DNA from: CAVZTX01 sp963778375
Lineage (GTDB): Bacteria > Chloroflexota > Ktedonobacteria > Ktedonobacterales > Ktedonobacteraceae
Direction: 5' to 3'
DNA: 64,000 nucleotides
NCBI GenBank assembly: GCA_963778375.1
Contig: CAVZTX010000024.1
Coordinates: forward strand, 62,001 to 126,000
Shown piece by piece: positions 27,059 through 35,215 of the stretch; position 1 is the stretch's first letter, and every line of letters starts with the position of its first letter. Position numbers and translations under genes: made by a program. The notes under the pieces were generated by a model. It saw only the letters and a program-made list of their open reading frames with translations. It had not been told where the DNA came from and did no database searches.

Positions 27059-27625
27059 GTGCCAAAGCAAAATACAACGGAATGGGCTACTATCGGAAAA
27101 GTGGTAGCCCTTTTTGGCGTGCATGGCGAACTCAGGGTACTTCTCCTGACAGATATCCCCAATCGCTTTGCAGAGCTTGATGCTGTGTATCTTGGCCCCG
27201 ACCATACGCGCTACCCTATCGGAAGTGTGCGTCCTCACAGAGGGGAAATGGTCGTGCTCAAGTTAGAAGGCATTGATGATGCAAATGCCGCCGAACCCCT
27301 TCTGCATCTCGATCTACAAATTCCGGCGAGCAAACTGGCAAAGCTCCCTCCCGATTCTTACTATCAACATGACATTCTCGGCCTACGCGTCTTCACTTTG
27401 GACGAGCGCGACCTCGGAAATATAGTGGATATCATCGTCACGGGAAGTAACGATGTCTACGTCATCAAAACGCAAGCTGGGCAGCAGGTACTCATTCCCG
27501 CCATCAAAGATGTGATTAAGCAGATTGACCTCATTCGCCGTACCATGTATATTGATCCGCTGCCAGGATTGGTGGATGACAAAGAAGCTGTGATCGATGC
27601 AGAGCAAAAAGATGAGGAGGAATGA
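27059..27625 (+). CDS. rimM: 16S rRNA processing protein RimM
   Basis: 188-aa ribosome assembly factor for the 30S head. N-terminal barrel begins ATIGKVVALFGVHGELRVLL; the PRC barrel contains YYQHDILGLRVFT and the conserved VLIPAIKDVIKQIDLIRRTM. Start is GTG 27059, directly after the khpA stop. Tail is acidic. Confidence 0.95.
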   Translation: MPKQNTTEWATIGKVVALFGVHGELRVLLLTDIPNRFAELDAVYLGPDHTRYPIGSVRPHRGEMVVLKLEGIDDANAAEPLLHLDLQIPASKLAKLPPDSYYQHDILGLRVFTLDERDLGNIVDIIVTGSNDVYVIKTQAGQQVLIPAIKDVIKQIDLIRRTMYIDPLPGLVDDKEAVIDAEQKDEEE

Positions 27626-27775
27626 AATAAACACACTGGCTTCTCTGTTATCAAGGATATAGCAGAGTTGAAACCTGTAACTATCTGCACCCGTATAACC
27701 AGTAATGGCTATGAAGATCTCACAAGGATGAACCGATACACTAGATAGGTACATTATTTTGTAGGGAGGTGCCTC

Positions 27776-27994
27776 ATGGCTGACCGTATCCCAACCTTTG
27801 CTGACATCTGTAGTGCGATTACCGAAGGTAGTCTTGCTGCTACCATTGATGGAGCAATGTATGCAGTAAACGCATTAGAACTGCGCCGCTATCTCAACAC
27901 GTTTCGTTCATTACCCGTTATTTCCACAGCAACGACGCAGGTGCGCCCGCCACGTAACGAAGCAACTAGCACGATTCGGCCTACCTTCGCTTAG
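27776..27994 (+). CDS. small hypothetical protein
   Basis: A 72-aa protein with a very strong ribosome site (TAGGGAGGTGCCTC before ATG). N-terminal half IPTFADICSAITEGSLAATIDGAMYAVNALELRRYL looks like two amphipathic helices; the C-terminus is rich in Thr/Arg/Pro and probably disordered. I recognise no family. Confidence 0.6.
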   Translation: MADRIPTFADICSAITEGSLAATIDGAMYAVNALELRRYLNTFRSLPVISTATTQVRPPRNEATSTIRPTFA

Positions 27995-28130
27995 AAAGGC
28001 TCATTGGAGCCATTTTCTGAACTTTCTACATTCTTTGTGCGGTTGCGTTTCAGGCAGATACAAGCTATAATATTGCCTGACAGAGTAAGCGACTTTACGC
28101 CTCATCCTAAATAAGTTAGAAAGGTGCTGC

Positions 28131-28388
28131 ATGGAGCCACTCGATACCGATCTAGAATACGTGAGAACCGAACCGCGTCAGATGAATCCTGCTTCGCGCT
28201 TTAATACCATGTTAATTCTCCCCATCATAGGAGTGCTGCTGGTACTCTTATTTATTAGCGCGGCTATCTTCCAATTTGATCTTTCAGGCTTGGTAGATAG
28301 CTTGGTAGGATTAATGATGGTGCTCTTTGTGGTGATGGTTGCGCTGTTATTCTGGGCATTCGCCCCAAGAGCTAACAGGACACAGTAG
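28131..28388 (+). CDS. small two-helix membrane protein
   Basis: An 85-aa protein with a charged N-terminus (residues 1-24) and two hydrophobic helices (~27-48 and ~55-78), ending in a short basic tail. Preceded by AGAAAGGTGCTGC. No family recognised. Confidence 0.6.
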   Translation: MEPLDTDLEYVRTEPRQMNPASRFNTMLILPIIGVLLVLLFISAAIFQFDLSGLVDSLVGLMMVLFVVMVALLFWAFAPRANRTQ

Positions 28389-28508
28389 CGAGCCTTGCCT
28401 CATAAGCGTAGATCCTTCCCAGAAAATAGGTCTCTAGTGCGCGTTGACTGCCTGTTTTCGGAGAAGGATTTTTATTTTCTGTGGAACCCTCGCTATCTTA
28501 AAGGTGAT

Positions 28509-28733
28509 TCATCGGCGTTGTTCTGATCGTTCATTATACCCGTCCAGTACAATGCTTTTGAGTGCATCAGTGTTGCGCTCCATCATAATCAAAGTCTGCC
28601 GGTAAACTTTGATGAAATCTAGAAGTGCTAATGCCTCATCCGGCAGCAAATCAAAACAGATGCCAGATTGATGTCTCAACACAATTCCTGTGTCCTCAAC
28701 GCGAACTCGATATTTCCCTATGATTGCGTCCAT
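28509..28733 (-). CDS. small hypothetical protein
   Basis: A 74-aa protein, MDAIIGKYRVRVEDTGIVLRH…; beta strands in the first half and a helix with FDLLPDEALALLDFIKVYR. The ribosome site (AGAAAGATAAAGTCGCT) is weak but correctly placed. Possibly a family peculiar to this lineage; function unknown. Confidence 0.5.
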   Translation of the reverse strand: MDAIIGKYRVRVEDTGIVLRHQSGICFDLLPDEALALLDFIKVYRQTLIMMERNTDALKSIVLDGYNERSEQRR

Positions 28734-28953
28734 AGCGACTTTATCTTTCTAGGACATGCGTTGCTCTACCCACCTGCTGTTGGGTTCTGTACTGGTAGTA
28801 CTCTTCTACGTTTGGATACACAATCCCACCAATGTCTAAGGCGATAGCGTTTACAATGATAAGCCTTTACAAAATAGAAACCGCAACTCTACAGCAATGC
28901 AATATTAAATACCGGTGCCATCGGTACCTTAAATCAGGTACGAAATTCGACGC

Positions 28954-28980
28954 CCAAAAGTTCCACATTATGCCTTTTGG
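28954..28980. terminator. hairpin behind the BtuF-like gene
   Basis: CCAAAAG (28954-28960) and CTTTTGG (28974-28980) form a short stem 23 bases beyond the minus-strand stop. The remaining bases between 28734 and 29002 hold no gene that I can support. Confidence 0.4.
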
Positions 28981-29002
28981 CTAAAAGTCGGGCAGAGGAT
29001 CC

Positions 29003-29956
29003 TCAGACTCCCCTTTCAACCTGCTTCCACGCGTCTGAATCAACCTCTATGTTTAACTGTTTACCCCACAATACATGACCAAGCAACTCGGCAGATTCTA
29101 CGAGGCGAGGACCGGAACGGTTCAGATATGCATTGCCATCGATGGCATAGACCTGCCCATTTCTTACCGCTTTTAATGACTGCCATTGTGGATGCGCTCG
29201 TAAGATCGCTACGTCTACCATCGTACGTTCAAGTGTGAAACCGCAGGGCGAGAGCACGAGCACATCGGGATCGGCTGACTGTAATTCATCCCAGCTCAAC
29301 CATGGAGAATGTTGTCCAATTTCACCAAAGACATTTTCGCCGCCAGCATAGGCCACCAGCTCTGGTGTCCAATTGCCTGCGGCCATCAACGGATCAAGCC
29401 ATTCCAGTACTGTAACACTCGGTTTCTTACCGAAAAAAGCTGTAGTATCACTCAGATGCTTCAATCGTCGTTGATAGCCCTGTACAAGCTTCCCGGCCCG
29501 TTCGTGTCGTCCCAAGGCCTCGCCAACGCGCAAAACATCCTCCCACACATCGCTCAGTCGGTAAGGAGCTAACGAGACAACACGTGGCGTTATGCCTGTG
29601 AGATGCTCAATCGCTCGCGTCACGTCGCGTTCACTGACAGCACATACCTCGCACTGCGTCTGTGTAAAGATCACATCCGGTCGAAGTGCCTGAAGCTGCG
29701 CAATATCTATAGCATAAATACTCAAGGCTTTGAGGGCAGCATCCTGGGGAGCAATTGAAGTCTGCGCAAGTTGCTTGATCTGAGCATCAATCAGCGCACT
29801 ATCCGTATCGATGTCAATCTGCACCGTGCTTACCACAGGTAATGCCTTTACCTCTGGTGGATAGTCACATTCGTGAGAACGCCCCACCAGTGAATCCAGG
29901 CAACCCAATTCGGCGATCATTTCGGTCGCGCTTGCCAGTAAAGAGACGAGTCGCAC
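29003..29956 (-). CDS. cobalamin-binding protein, BtuF-like
   Basis: A 317-aa periplasmic-binding-protein fold of the BtuF/vitamin B12 type: MRLVSLLASATEMIAELGCLDSLVGRSHECDYP at the start and TQTQCEVCAVS in the middle. It lacks a signal peptide and lipobox, so it is probably cytoplasmic or exported otherwise; many Chloroflexota and actinobacterial 'cobalamin-binding' proteins share this. No BtuCD genes lie beside it. Start is GTG 29956. Confidence 0.85.
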   Translation of the reverse strand: MRLVSLLASATEMIAELGCLDSLVGRSHECDYPPEVKALPVVSTVQIDIDTDSALIDAQIKQLAQTSIAPQDAALKALSIYAIDIAQLQALRPDVIFTQTQCEVCAVSERDVTRAIEHLTGITPRVVSLAPYRLSDVWEDVLRVGEALGRHERAGKLVQGYQRRLKHLSDTTAFFGKKPSVTVLEWLDPLMAAGNWTPELVAYAGGENVFGEIGQHSPWLSWDELQSADPDVLVLSPCGFTLERTMVDVAILRAHPQWQSLKAVRNGQVYAIDGNAYLNRSGPRLVESAELLGHVLWGKQLNIEVDSDAWKQVERGV

Positions 29957-29976
29957 GTTTAACCTTCTTTGCAGAA

Positions 29977-30170
29977 TTACGAGACGGCGATGCCGTTTTT
30001 GTTCAGCACACTGTCGATCTCGTTTTTTAAGCGACTGGGATGAGGTCCCGTCAGTCGGCCAATCATCTGACCATCTTTGAAAACTCCCTTTCTATATCTG
30101 AGTTCATGTGTTTGCGCGTTCGTAATTGCTAGTATGCAAGACTTCAAGCAGCTTAATCCTTCTTTCATCT
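29977..30170 (-). pseudogene. thioredoxin-like C-terminal remnant
   Basis: Two overlapping frames resemble the second half of a thioredoxin: IKLLEVLHTSNYERANT in one and VFKDGQMIGRLTGPHPSRL (as in thioredoxin FKDGQ…G) in the +1 frame. The catalytic CxxC half is absent, because the lipid-kinase gene lies directly upstream. The second frame also starts with ATG right after the kinase stop, so a 63-aa product is possible but has no ribosome site of its own. Confidence 0.4.
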
Positions 30171-31296
30171 AACCTGGAACGATAACTGGTAGCCGCTCAT
30201 CAGCCATATGTGCATACATTGGCGTCTGACCGCGCACCTCGCCGTCCAGCGTCACATCGCGTGGATCAGCATTCGTTGTAATAATGACTCCTCGCGCCTG
30301 TACATGATGGATACCAGGAATGCCGGTCAATTCCCCGGGATGGTGAATAAAAGGATATCCTTGCCCATTCAGCGCATTTGAGGCATATGCTCCCTTCTGT
30401 CCATTTTCCTTTAAACCAAAGAAGTGTGCTAACCTGGCGCTGAGATGTCCAAACTCGAACTCTTCTAGAACCAGGATATCGAGTAGCTGGTCGTTCAGAC
30501 TCGCTCCTGGAATGCTAAGGTGCCACTGTCCGCCAAATATGGGTGCATTGATGACTGCTACCTGGAGGGCACGGCAGCGAAGTAGCGTTTGCTCATCTGT
30601 GGTAGCAGACCGTAGTACGTTAGTCTCTTGCCGAAATTGCTTGCTCTGGGGAACAGCCAACCCTTCAAACTGAAGCTCTACATCCAAGGCATGGGGATTT
30701 CTCAACACTTCTAAGGCAGCAAATGGGTACGTCATACGACCATAGCGCTGGCGTGTTGCTATATTGGTGGCTATACGTGCAAACTGGACATTCAGTCCAA
30801 TGGTCAGCGCGTGAGCGAAGAAGCCATGCTTTTGAGGGCCAACGTGTGTAACTACTCGCTCCTTCTGGCTTCGAGCGGCAGGGTGAGGTGATTGCTGAGC
30901 GGGTCGCGCCACTCCAATGTCTACCTCCACTTCTTTTCCTTTAGCAATAACGTTGACAGCCTGATGCACGTCTTGAGGAAGGTGCAGGGAACGAGCGATA
31001 TCGTTGGCCGTACCAAGCGGCAGTATTCCAAGTGGCAAGCGACTTTCGGCGATATGCGTGATCACGCCTCCTACCAACCCATCACCTCCTGCTGCGATCG
31101 CAATATCAATACCTTCCTCTTGCCAGATTGCTCCTTGGGCGAGCTGGTTATCCAGTTCAGCGATGGAAATATTCCTGATAACCTCGACTCCAACTTCTTG
31201 CAGATAGGTGAGCGCCTCTGAAAGTTTTTCAGATCTGCCTGAATGTGGACTGTGTATGACAATCGAGCGTTGTGATTTTTGCAAGGTTCCATCCAT
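30169..31296 (-). CDS. YegS/DagK-type lipid kinase
   Basis: A 375-aa diacylglycerol/sphingolipid kinase-family protein. The nucleotide site IAIAAGGDGLVGGVITHI (residues ~64-81) has GGDGL rather than GGDGT, and GILPLGTANDIARSL (~92-106) is the second family motif. ADPRDVTLDGEV near the C-terminus completes the catalytic region. Phosphorylates a membrane lipid by family analogy; the substrate is unknown. An internal ~50-residue insertion (around residues 150-200) is longer than usual. Confidence 0.88.
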   Translation of the reverse strand: MDGTLQKSQRSIVIHSPHSGRSEKLSEALTYLQEVGVEVIRNISIAELDNQLAQGAIWQEEGIDIAIAAGGDGLVGGVITHIAESRLPLGILPLGTANDIARSLHLPQDVHQAVNVIAKGKEVEVDIGVARPAQQSPHPAARSQKERVVTHVGPQKHGFFAHALTIGLNVQFARIATNIATRQRYGRMTYPFAALEVLRNPHALDVELQFEGLAVPQSKQFRQETNVLRSATTDEQTLLRCRALQVAVINAPIFGGQWHLSIPGASLNDQLLDILVLEEFEFGHLSARLAHFFGLKENGQKGAYASNALNGQGYPFIHHPGELTGIPGIHHVQARGVIITTNADPRDVTLDGEVRGQTPMYAHMADERLPVIVPG

Positions 31297-31422
31297 CTGT
31301 GCTTGTTATTAGGCATATGCTCAAATGGAGTATAACCCAGAAGGGGTAGGACTCGCAAATGTTTACTGTCGTCCTTGTTCCCACTTCAGGTAACCCAGCA
31401 TTAGATAGAGCCTGAACTCATC

Positions 31423-32124
31423 TCAGCTACATTGTGTATCTTCCGGTGGGCCTAGCGTGTTAGGAATGCCGTTACCGTTATTTGTACCTGTGCCGTTGTT
31501 GTAGCTGGTGATGTACCAATTGCCGCTGTTATCGGAGGCTTTTTCGAGTGTGAGATGGAGTGAGTACGTTTTTGTGAGCTTACTGCGGGTAATGGTATAG
31601 ATATAGCTGATGGCCGTATCCGTGGTGGTAGCGCTGCCTGCTACTTCGGAATAATTTGTCACTGCCCCATAGTGAGTATCAACGCATTGTGCTTGCTGCT
31701 TGAACTGGTCTGGCGTGAGTTCGATGCGAATCGATGGAGCTAGGTCGCTATAGGCTGCATCATAATTGGGAGGAGTTGCGATATTTGAGAGAAAATCGGC
31801 CGCAACTGATGCCGATGGGCTGACCTTGTTGGTGGCATTAAAAAATTGTACTGCTCCGTAAGCGATGACGAAGGCTACAATTGCACAAACGATGATAATA
31901 ACGCTGCGTACAAAGATGCGTCGCCGCAGACTTCTTGGAGGTCGTGTATTTCGGCGCGGGCGACCAACACGTTGCGTTCTAGGAGGTTGATCCACACGCG
32001 GTATACCCCGTGGACGTTGAGGGATAGATGGCTGTTTTCCCGTACCATTACCATTGACAGATGCATATGGCTCACTGGAAGACCGGTCCCAGGGATCATT
32101 GCCCCTATCTTGTCGCCCTTGCAT
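31423..32124 (-). CDS. single-pass membrane protein with extracytoplasmic domain
   Basis: A 233-aa protein: ~65 cytoplasmic residues rich in Arg, Pro and Asn (RRNTRPPRSLRRR), one transmembrane helix (SVIIIVCAIVAFVIAYGAVQ, ~74-93), then an NTF2-like-looking beta-rich domain of ~120 residues and a Gly/Asn-rich tail. It lies 20 bases downstream of the CpsD-like gene in the exopolysaccharide run, so it may take part in export or wall attachment. No family assigned. Confidence 0.6.
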   Translation of the reverse strand: MQGRQDRGNDPWDRSSSEPYASVNGNGTGKQPSIPQRPRGIPRVDQPPRTQRVGRPRRNTRPPRSLRRRIFVRSVIIIVCAIVAFVIAYGAVQFFNATNKVSPSASVAADFLSNIATPPNYDAAYSDLAPSIRIELTPDQFKQQAQCVDTHYGAVTNYSEVAGSATTTDTAISYIYTITRSKLTKTYSLHLTLEKASDNSGNWYITSYNNGTGTNNGNGIPNTLGPPEDTQCS

Positions 32125-32144
32125 GTGACCTTCCTTCAGAATTT

Positions 32145-32825
32145 CTAAGCATTCAACATAATAATGCCTGACAGTTTCGCGTGCGCTCGCTGCAATTGTT
32201 CCTGCGCCTGCTTGGCTTGCGTGCGCGTTGTATGGCCTACGATAATACTTAAAAATGTTTGTTCTACCAGTGCGCCAATCAACGAAGCATCCGCACCGGC
32301 GAGGACTGGTGGGCTATGAAAAATAATGATCCCTGGCTGAGTTTCTGATGTTAACTGATACTGACAGATACTCTTTACAGTCTCTTCCAGCTTAGGTGAA
32401 AGCAGGAGTAATGTTCCCTGGGCCGGTGCAGTACCCGCTCCAAGTACTTGCAGCCCAGAAATGAATGTTGATTGTAGGTAGTTAGGGATCTTTTGATGCG
32501 AAATTGACTCCTCTGCCAGCAGGTCACTAAGTCCTGGATCTTTTGCCAGGCCGAAGCGCTGTTGAAGACTTGGCGCGCTCAGATCGGCGTCCACCAGTAT
32601 CGTTGGGATGCTACTCTGGGCTGCCGCGATAGCTACATTGGCTACTGCTGCTGCTTGTTCCGCGTTGGCGGTTGGCGTAGTAAGAAGCAGGGTATGCTGC
32701 TTCATAGAAGCACTATCCCAATTCAAGCGAATATTGGCGAAGAGTGTATAATAGGCCTCGCTATAGGCGCTGTCTGTATCGTAATCTGTGAGCAGTACAT
32801 ACTGTTCGTTTGAGCGATTTCCCAT
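32145..32825 (-). CDS. CpsD/CapB-like BY-kinase homologue lacking the P-loop
   Basis: A 226-aa protein with the fold of bacterial tyrosine autokinase cytoplasmic domains: EAYYTLFANIRLNW at the start, Walker A' TILVDADLSAPSLQQRFGL (residues ~96-114) and GLSDLLAEE. Where active enzymes have the GEGKS(T) Walker A, this has TTPTANAEQAAA (~50-61), with no lysine. The C-terminal tyrosine cluster is also missing. So it probably is a non-catalytic partner of the Wzz-like protein. Upstream lies ~330 bases without a gene. Confidence 0.75.
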   Translation of the reverse strand: MGNRSNEQYVLLTDYDTDSAYSEAYYTLFANIRLNWDSASMKQHTLLLTTPTANAEQAAAVANVAIAAAQSSIPTILVDADLSAPSLQQRFGLAKDPGLSDLLAEESISHQKIPNYLQSTFISGLQVLGAGTAPAQGTLLLLSPKLEETVKSICQYQLTSETQPGIIIFHSPPVLAGADASLIGALVEQTFLSIIVGHTTRTQAKQAQEQLQRAHAKLSGIIMLNA

Positions 32826-33158
32826 TGGAAGAATGCTCCTCTATATATTAACATTGTTGAAACGGGCTAAGATCACCGGGGACGATCTGGGCCTTCTTTT
32901 GTTGTTTCCTGTCGTACTATACTGAAGCTCTTCACTCCTGTCAAGCGCTATTGGCTAGGAGTCACTCATATATAAGTGTATCTCGCAGCACAACCATCAC
33001 TACTGTCACTTTCGTAACCACTCGCGGCTCTTACTTAATTATGAGGGGATGTTAGCTAATGGCAAGAAAAGGCAGGCCTTCCATCCTTTCGAGAAATTGA
33101 TGAGAACTTGTCCATAAATGAGTGCTTACAATTCACGTAGAAGGAGGGAGACCGAGAG
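32826..33158. other. gap between Wzz-like and CpsD-like genes
   Basis: About 330 bases. The only structure I see is a weak stem AGATC/GATCT (about 32870-32893) with a T-rich flank. No open frame with a ribosome site, no repeat. Probably carries a terminator for the Wzz operon and the promoter of the CpsD-like gene. Confidence 0.4.
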
Positions 33159-34007
33159 CTATGCCGCAGGTGAACGCGAGTTGTCGGTAGCACGAGGTGA
33201 ACTAGTGCGTCCTGGTCTGGGTGCACGGGGCACTTCACCGTAGATAGGAAGTTGCAGCAGGTTCGTGACCTCGTCTTTGCTGCGAATGCGATCATCGAGA
33301 TAGTCGATGAGAAATGCCAGAGCTATACCTACAACAAGTGCAACAAGCAGCAGTAGGAGAAGCTGTATCGTTTTGGCGGCTGTTCCGGGTATGGTGGCTG
33401 GATCCGTCGCGTTGCTTATAACGCGTGCCACTGCCACGGATTGTACAGCGATGCCCGTTGAGGTATCAGGGGCACTACTTGTAAGCGAATAGTTGAAATA
33501 CTGACCTGCATCGGCACTGAGAGTTTCTCCAGTCGCATTAGCAATTGCCCAGGCTCCGGCAGGGGTACTCCATGTGACCGTTATCGTTACCAGAGCATGT
33601 ATGCGGCTGGCAGTGATCGATGATCCAATAGCATTGGCATTCTGCCAGTCTCCAAGGTCGGGATGTGCTCCAAAACGTTGCGCAATTTGGTTCGTATCGG
33701 CTGCAATTTGATTTGAAACCTGGCTGTCAAACTCTTTTGTCGCGAGTATTGGCCCGGTCGCAAGGGTGTCGGCAAATGCCTCGGCGGTTGAGGTATTTGC
33801 AGCAACATTCGCTGGTTGACCTTTTGTTTGTACGCCCATCTGGATGGTGACGTTGGAGGTATATGTTGTCTGTAAATTTGCAAGCTTATGCGTATGGTAG
33901 TATTCGTAGCCGACGTAAAGGGCGACTACTCCTACGATAAGTGCGACCAGCCAAATGCGCCGCCAGATTATTGTCCAATAGGTCCGTAGCTCCACGGTAT
34001 CTTTCAC
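33159..34007 (-). CDS. Wzz/CapA-type polysaccharide chain-length protein
   Basis: A 282-aa co-polymerase-like protein with two membrane helices: N-terminal IWRRIWLVALIVGVVALYVGY (residues ~13-33) and C-terminal LLLLLVALVVGIALAFLIDY (~216-235), an extracytoplasmic Wzz domain between them and a Pro/Arg/Ser-rich cytoplasmic tail. The family regulates exopolysaccharide chain length. It overlaps the upstream glycosyltransferase by four bases. Confidence 0.83.
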   Translation of the reverse strand: MKDTVELRTYWTIIWRRIWLVALIVGVVALYVGYEYYHTHKLANLQTTYTSNVTIQMGVQTKGQPANVAANTSTAEAFADTLATGPILATKEFDSQVSNQIAADTNQIAQRFGAHPDLGDWQNANAIGSSITASRIHALVTITVTWSTPAGAWAIANATGETLSADAGQYFNYSLTSSAPDTSTGIAVQSVAVARVISNATDPATIPGTAAKTIQLLLLLLVALVVGIALAFLIDYLDDRIRSKDEVTNLLQLPIYGEVPRAPRPGRTSSPRATDNSRSPAA

Positions 34008-35137
34008 CCTTTCACAGAGATTGTTTTCAGTGCTTTTGCAGGTTTCCCTTCGCTCAATTTGGCTTCAATGAATTGAAGGATGCGGCGATGGAAGCGTGGT
34101 TTATCGAATTCGAGTGCGTGATTATGAATGGTTTCTGAGTCGTATCGACGTTCGTCAAATGTAGCCAGCACGCCTGACAAACTTTCGGCGCTTTGTTCCT
34201 GAAAGAAAGTGCCTGTCACCCCATCGATGACAGATGTGAGCGCACCACCAGCTCCATAAGCAATGACAGGACGGCCAGATGCCTGCGCCTCTAGCGGTGT
34301 AATGCCGAAATCCTCTTCGCCAGGTAAGAGTAAGGCACGACAGTGTGTATAGTAATGGAGGACTTCTGAATCGGAGAGCCGTCCCAGGAAGCGAATGGTT
34401 GGCCCGGCCATCTTTCTGAGTTCTTGCTCGTAGCGCCCACTGCCGATGATGACGAGCGGCAATTGTAGCGCGTTGCAGGCCGCAATGGCCAGGTCGATAC
34501 GCTTGTACGGTAAGAACCGGCTGACGATCAGAAAGTAATCCTCGGGCTGCGTGCTAGGGTTGAAGGGAAAGCGACTGGCTTCTACAGGTGGTGGTATGAC
34601 AATTGCATCTCTGCGGTAGTACTTCGCAATCCGTTCTGCCACAACTGGCGAGTTAGCGATGAAGTGATCGACGCGCATCGCACTTGTCTGGTCCCAGATA
34701 CGCAGTCCAGTAATAAATAAAGGCAACACCTTGCGTGGCAACTTGCCGATTTGCTCACGTTCCACGTATTCATTGTAGTTCCAGCACCAGCGCATAGGGG
34801 TGTGGCAGTAGCAAATATGCAGTGTCTCTGGTCTCGTGATTACACCTTTGCCAAAGGCACTGGAACTGCTCAAAACCAGGTCATAGCCTCGCAGGTCTAG
34901 ATTCTCCATCGCAAAAGGATAGAAGGGCAAATAGGGTTGATGATGTTGCATCACAAACGGCAGCTTTTGCATGAACGAGGTACGAATATCAATCTTCTGG
35001 AATGCAGGATCAACGCGTTTTGGATCATAAATCGATGTATAGAGCGGGGCATTGGGAAATATCTCGTGCAGTGCCAGAACAACACGTTCCGCACCCCCCA
35101 TTTGATTCAGATAGTCATGAACCAGGGCTACTTTCAT
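34004..35137 (-). CDS. GT4 glycosyltransferase
   Basis: A 377-aa GT-B enzyme beginning MKVALVHDYLNQMGGAERVV. GT4 features: GYDLVLSSSSAFGKGV, HICYCHTPMRWCW, the acceptor/donor motif PPPVEASRF, and EEDFGITPLEAQASGRPVIAYG (residues ~272-293) with the EX7E pair. AAAGGAACGT lies just before the ATG. Membrane-associated assembly of an exopolysaccharide repeat unit is inferred from the neighbours; sugar specificity unknown. Confidence 0.9.
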   Translation of the reverse strand: MKVALVHDYLNQMGGAERVVLALHEIFPNAPLYTSIYDPKRVDPAFQKIDIRTSFMQKLPFVMQHHQPYLPFYPFAMENLDLRGYDLVLSSSSAFGKGVITRPETLHICYCHTPMRWCWNYNEYVEREQIGKLPRKVLPLFITGLRIWDQTSAMRVDHFIANSPVVAERIAKYYRRDAIVIPPPVEASRFPFNPSTQPEDYFLIVSRFLPYKRIDLAIAACNALQLPLVIIGSGRYEQELRKMAGPTIRFLGRLSDSEVLHYYTHCRALLLPGEEDFGITPLEAQASGRPVIAYGAGGALTSVIDGVTGTFFQEQSAESLSGVLATFDERRYDSETIHNHALEFDKPRFHRRILQFIEAKLSEGKPAKALKTISVKG

Positions 35138-35215
35138 ACGTTCCTTTCAGCCTGCTGACTGCAAAGCAGTAGACGCGAAGCGCCGTTGCAGGCTGTTTTT
35201 CAATAATCGCCAGAT

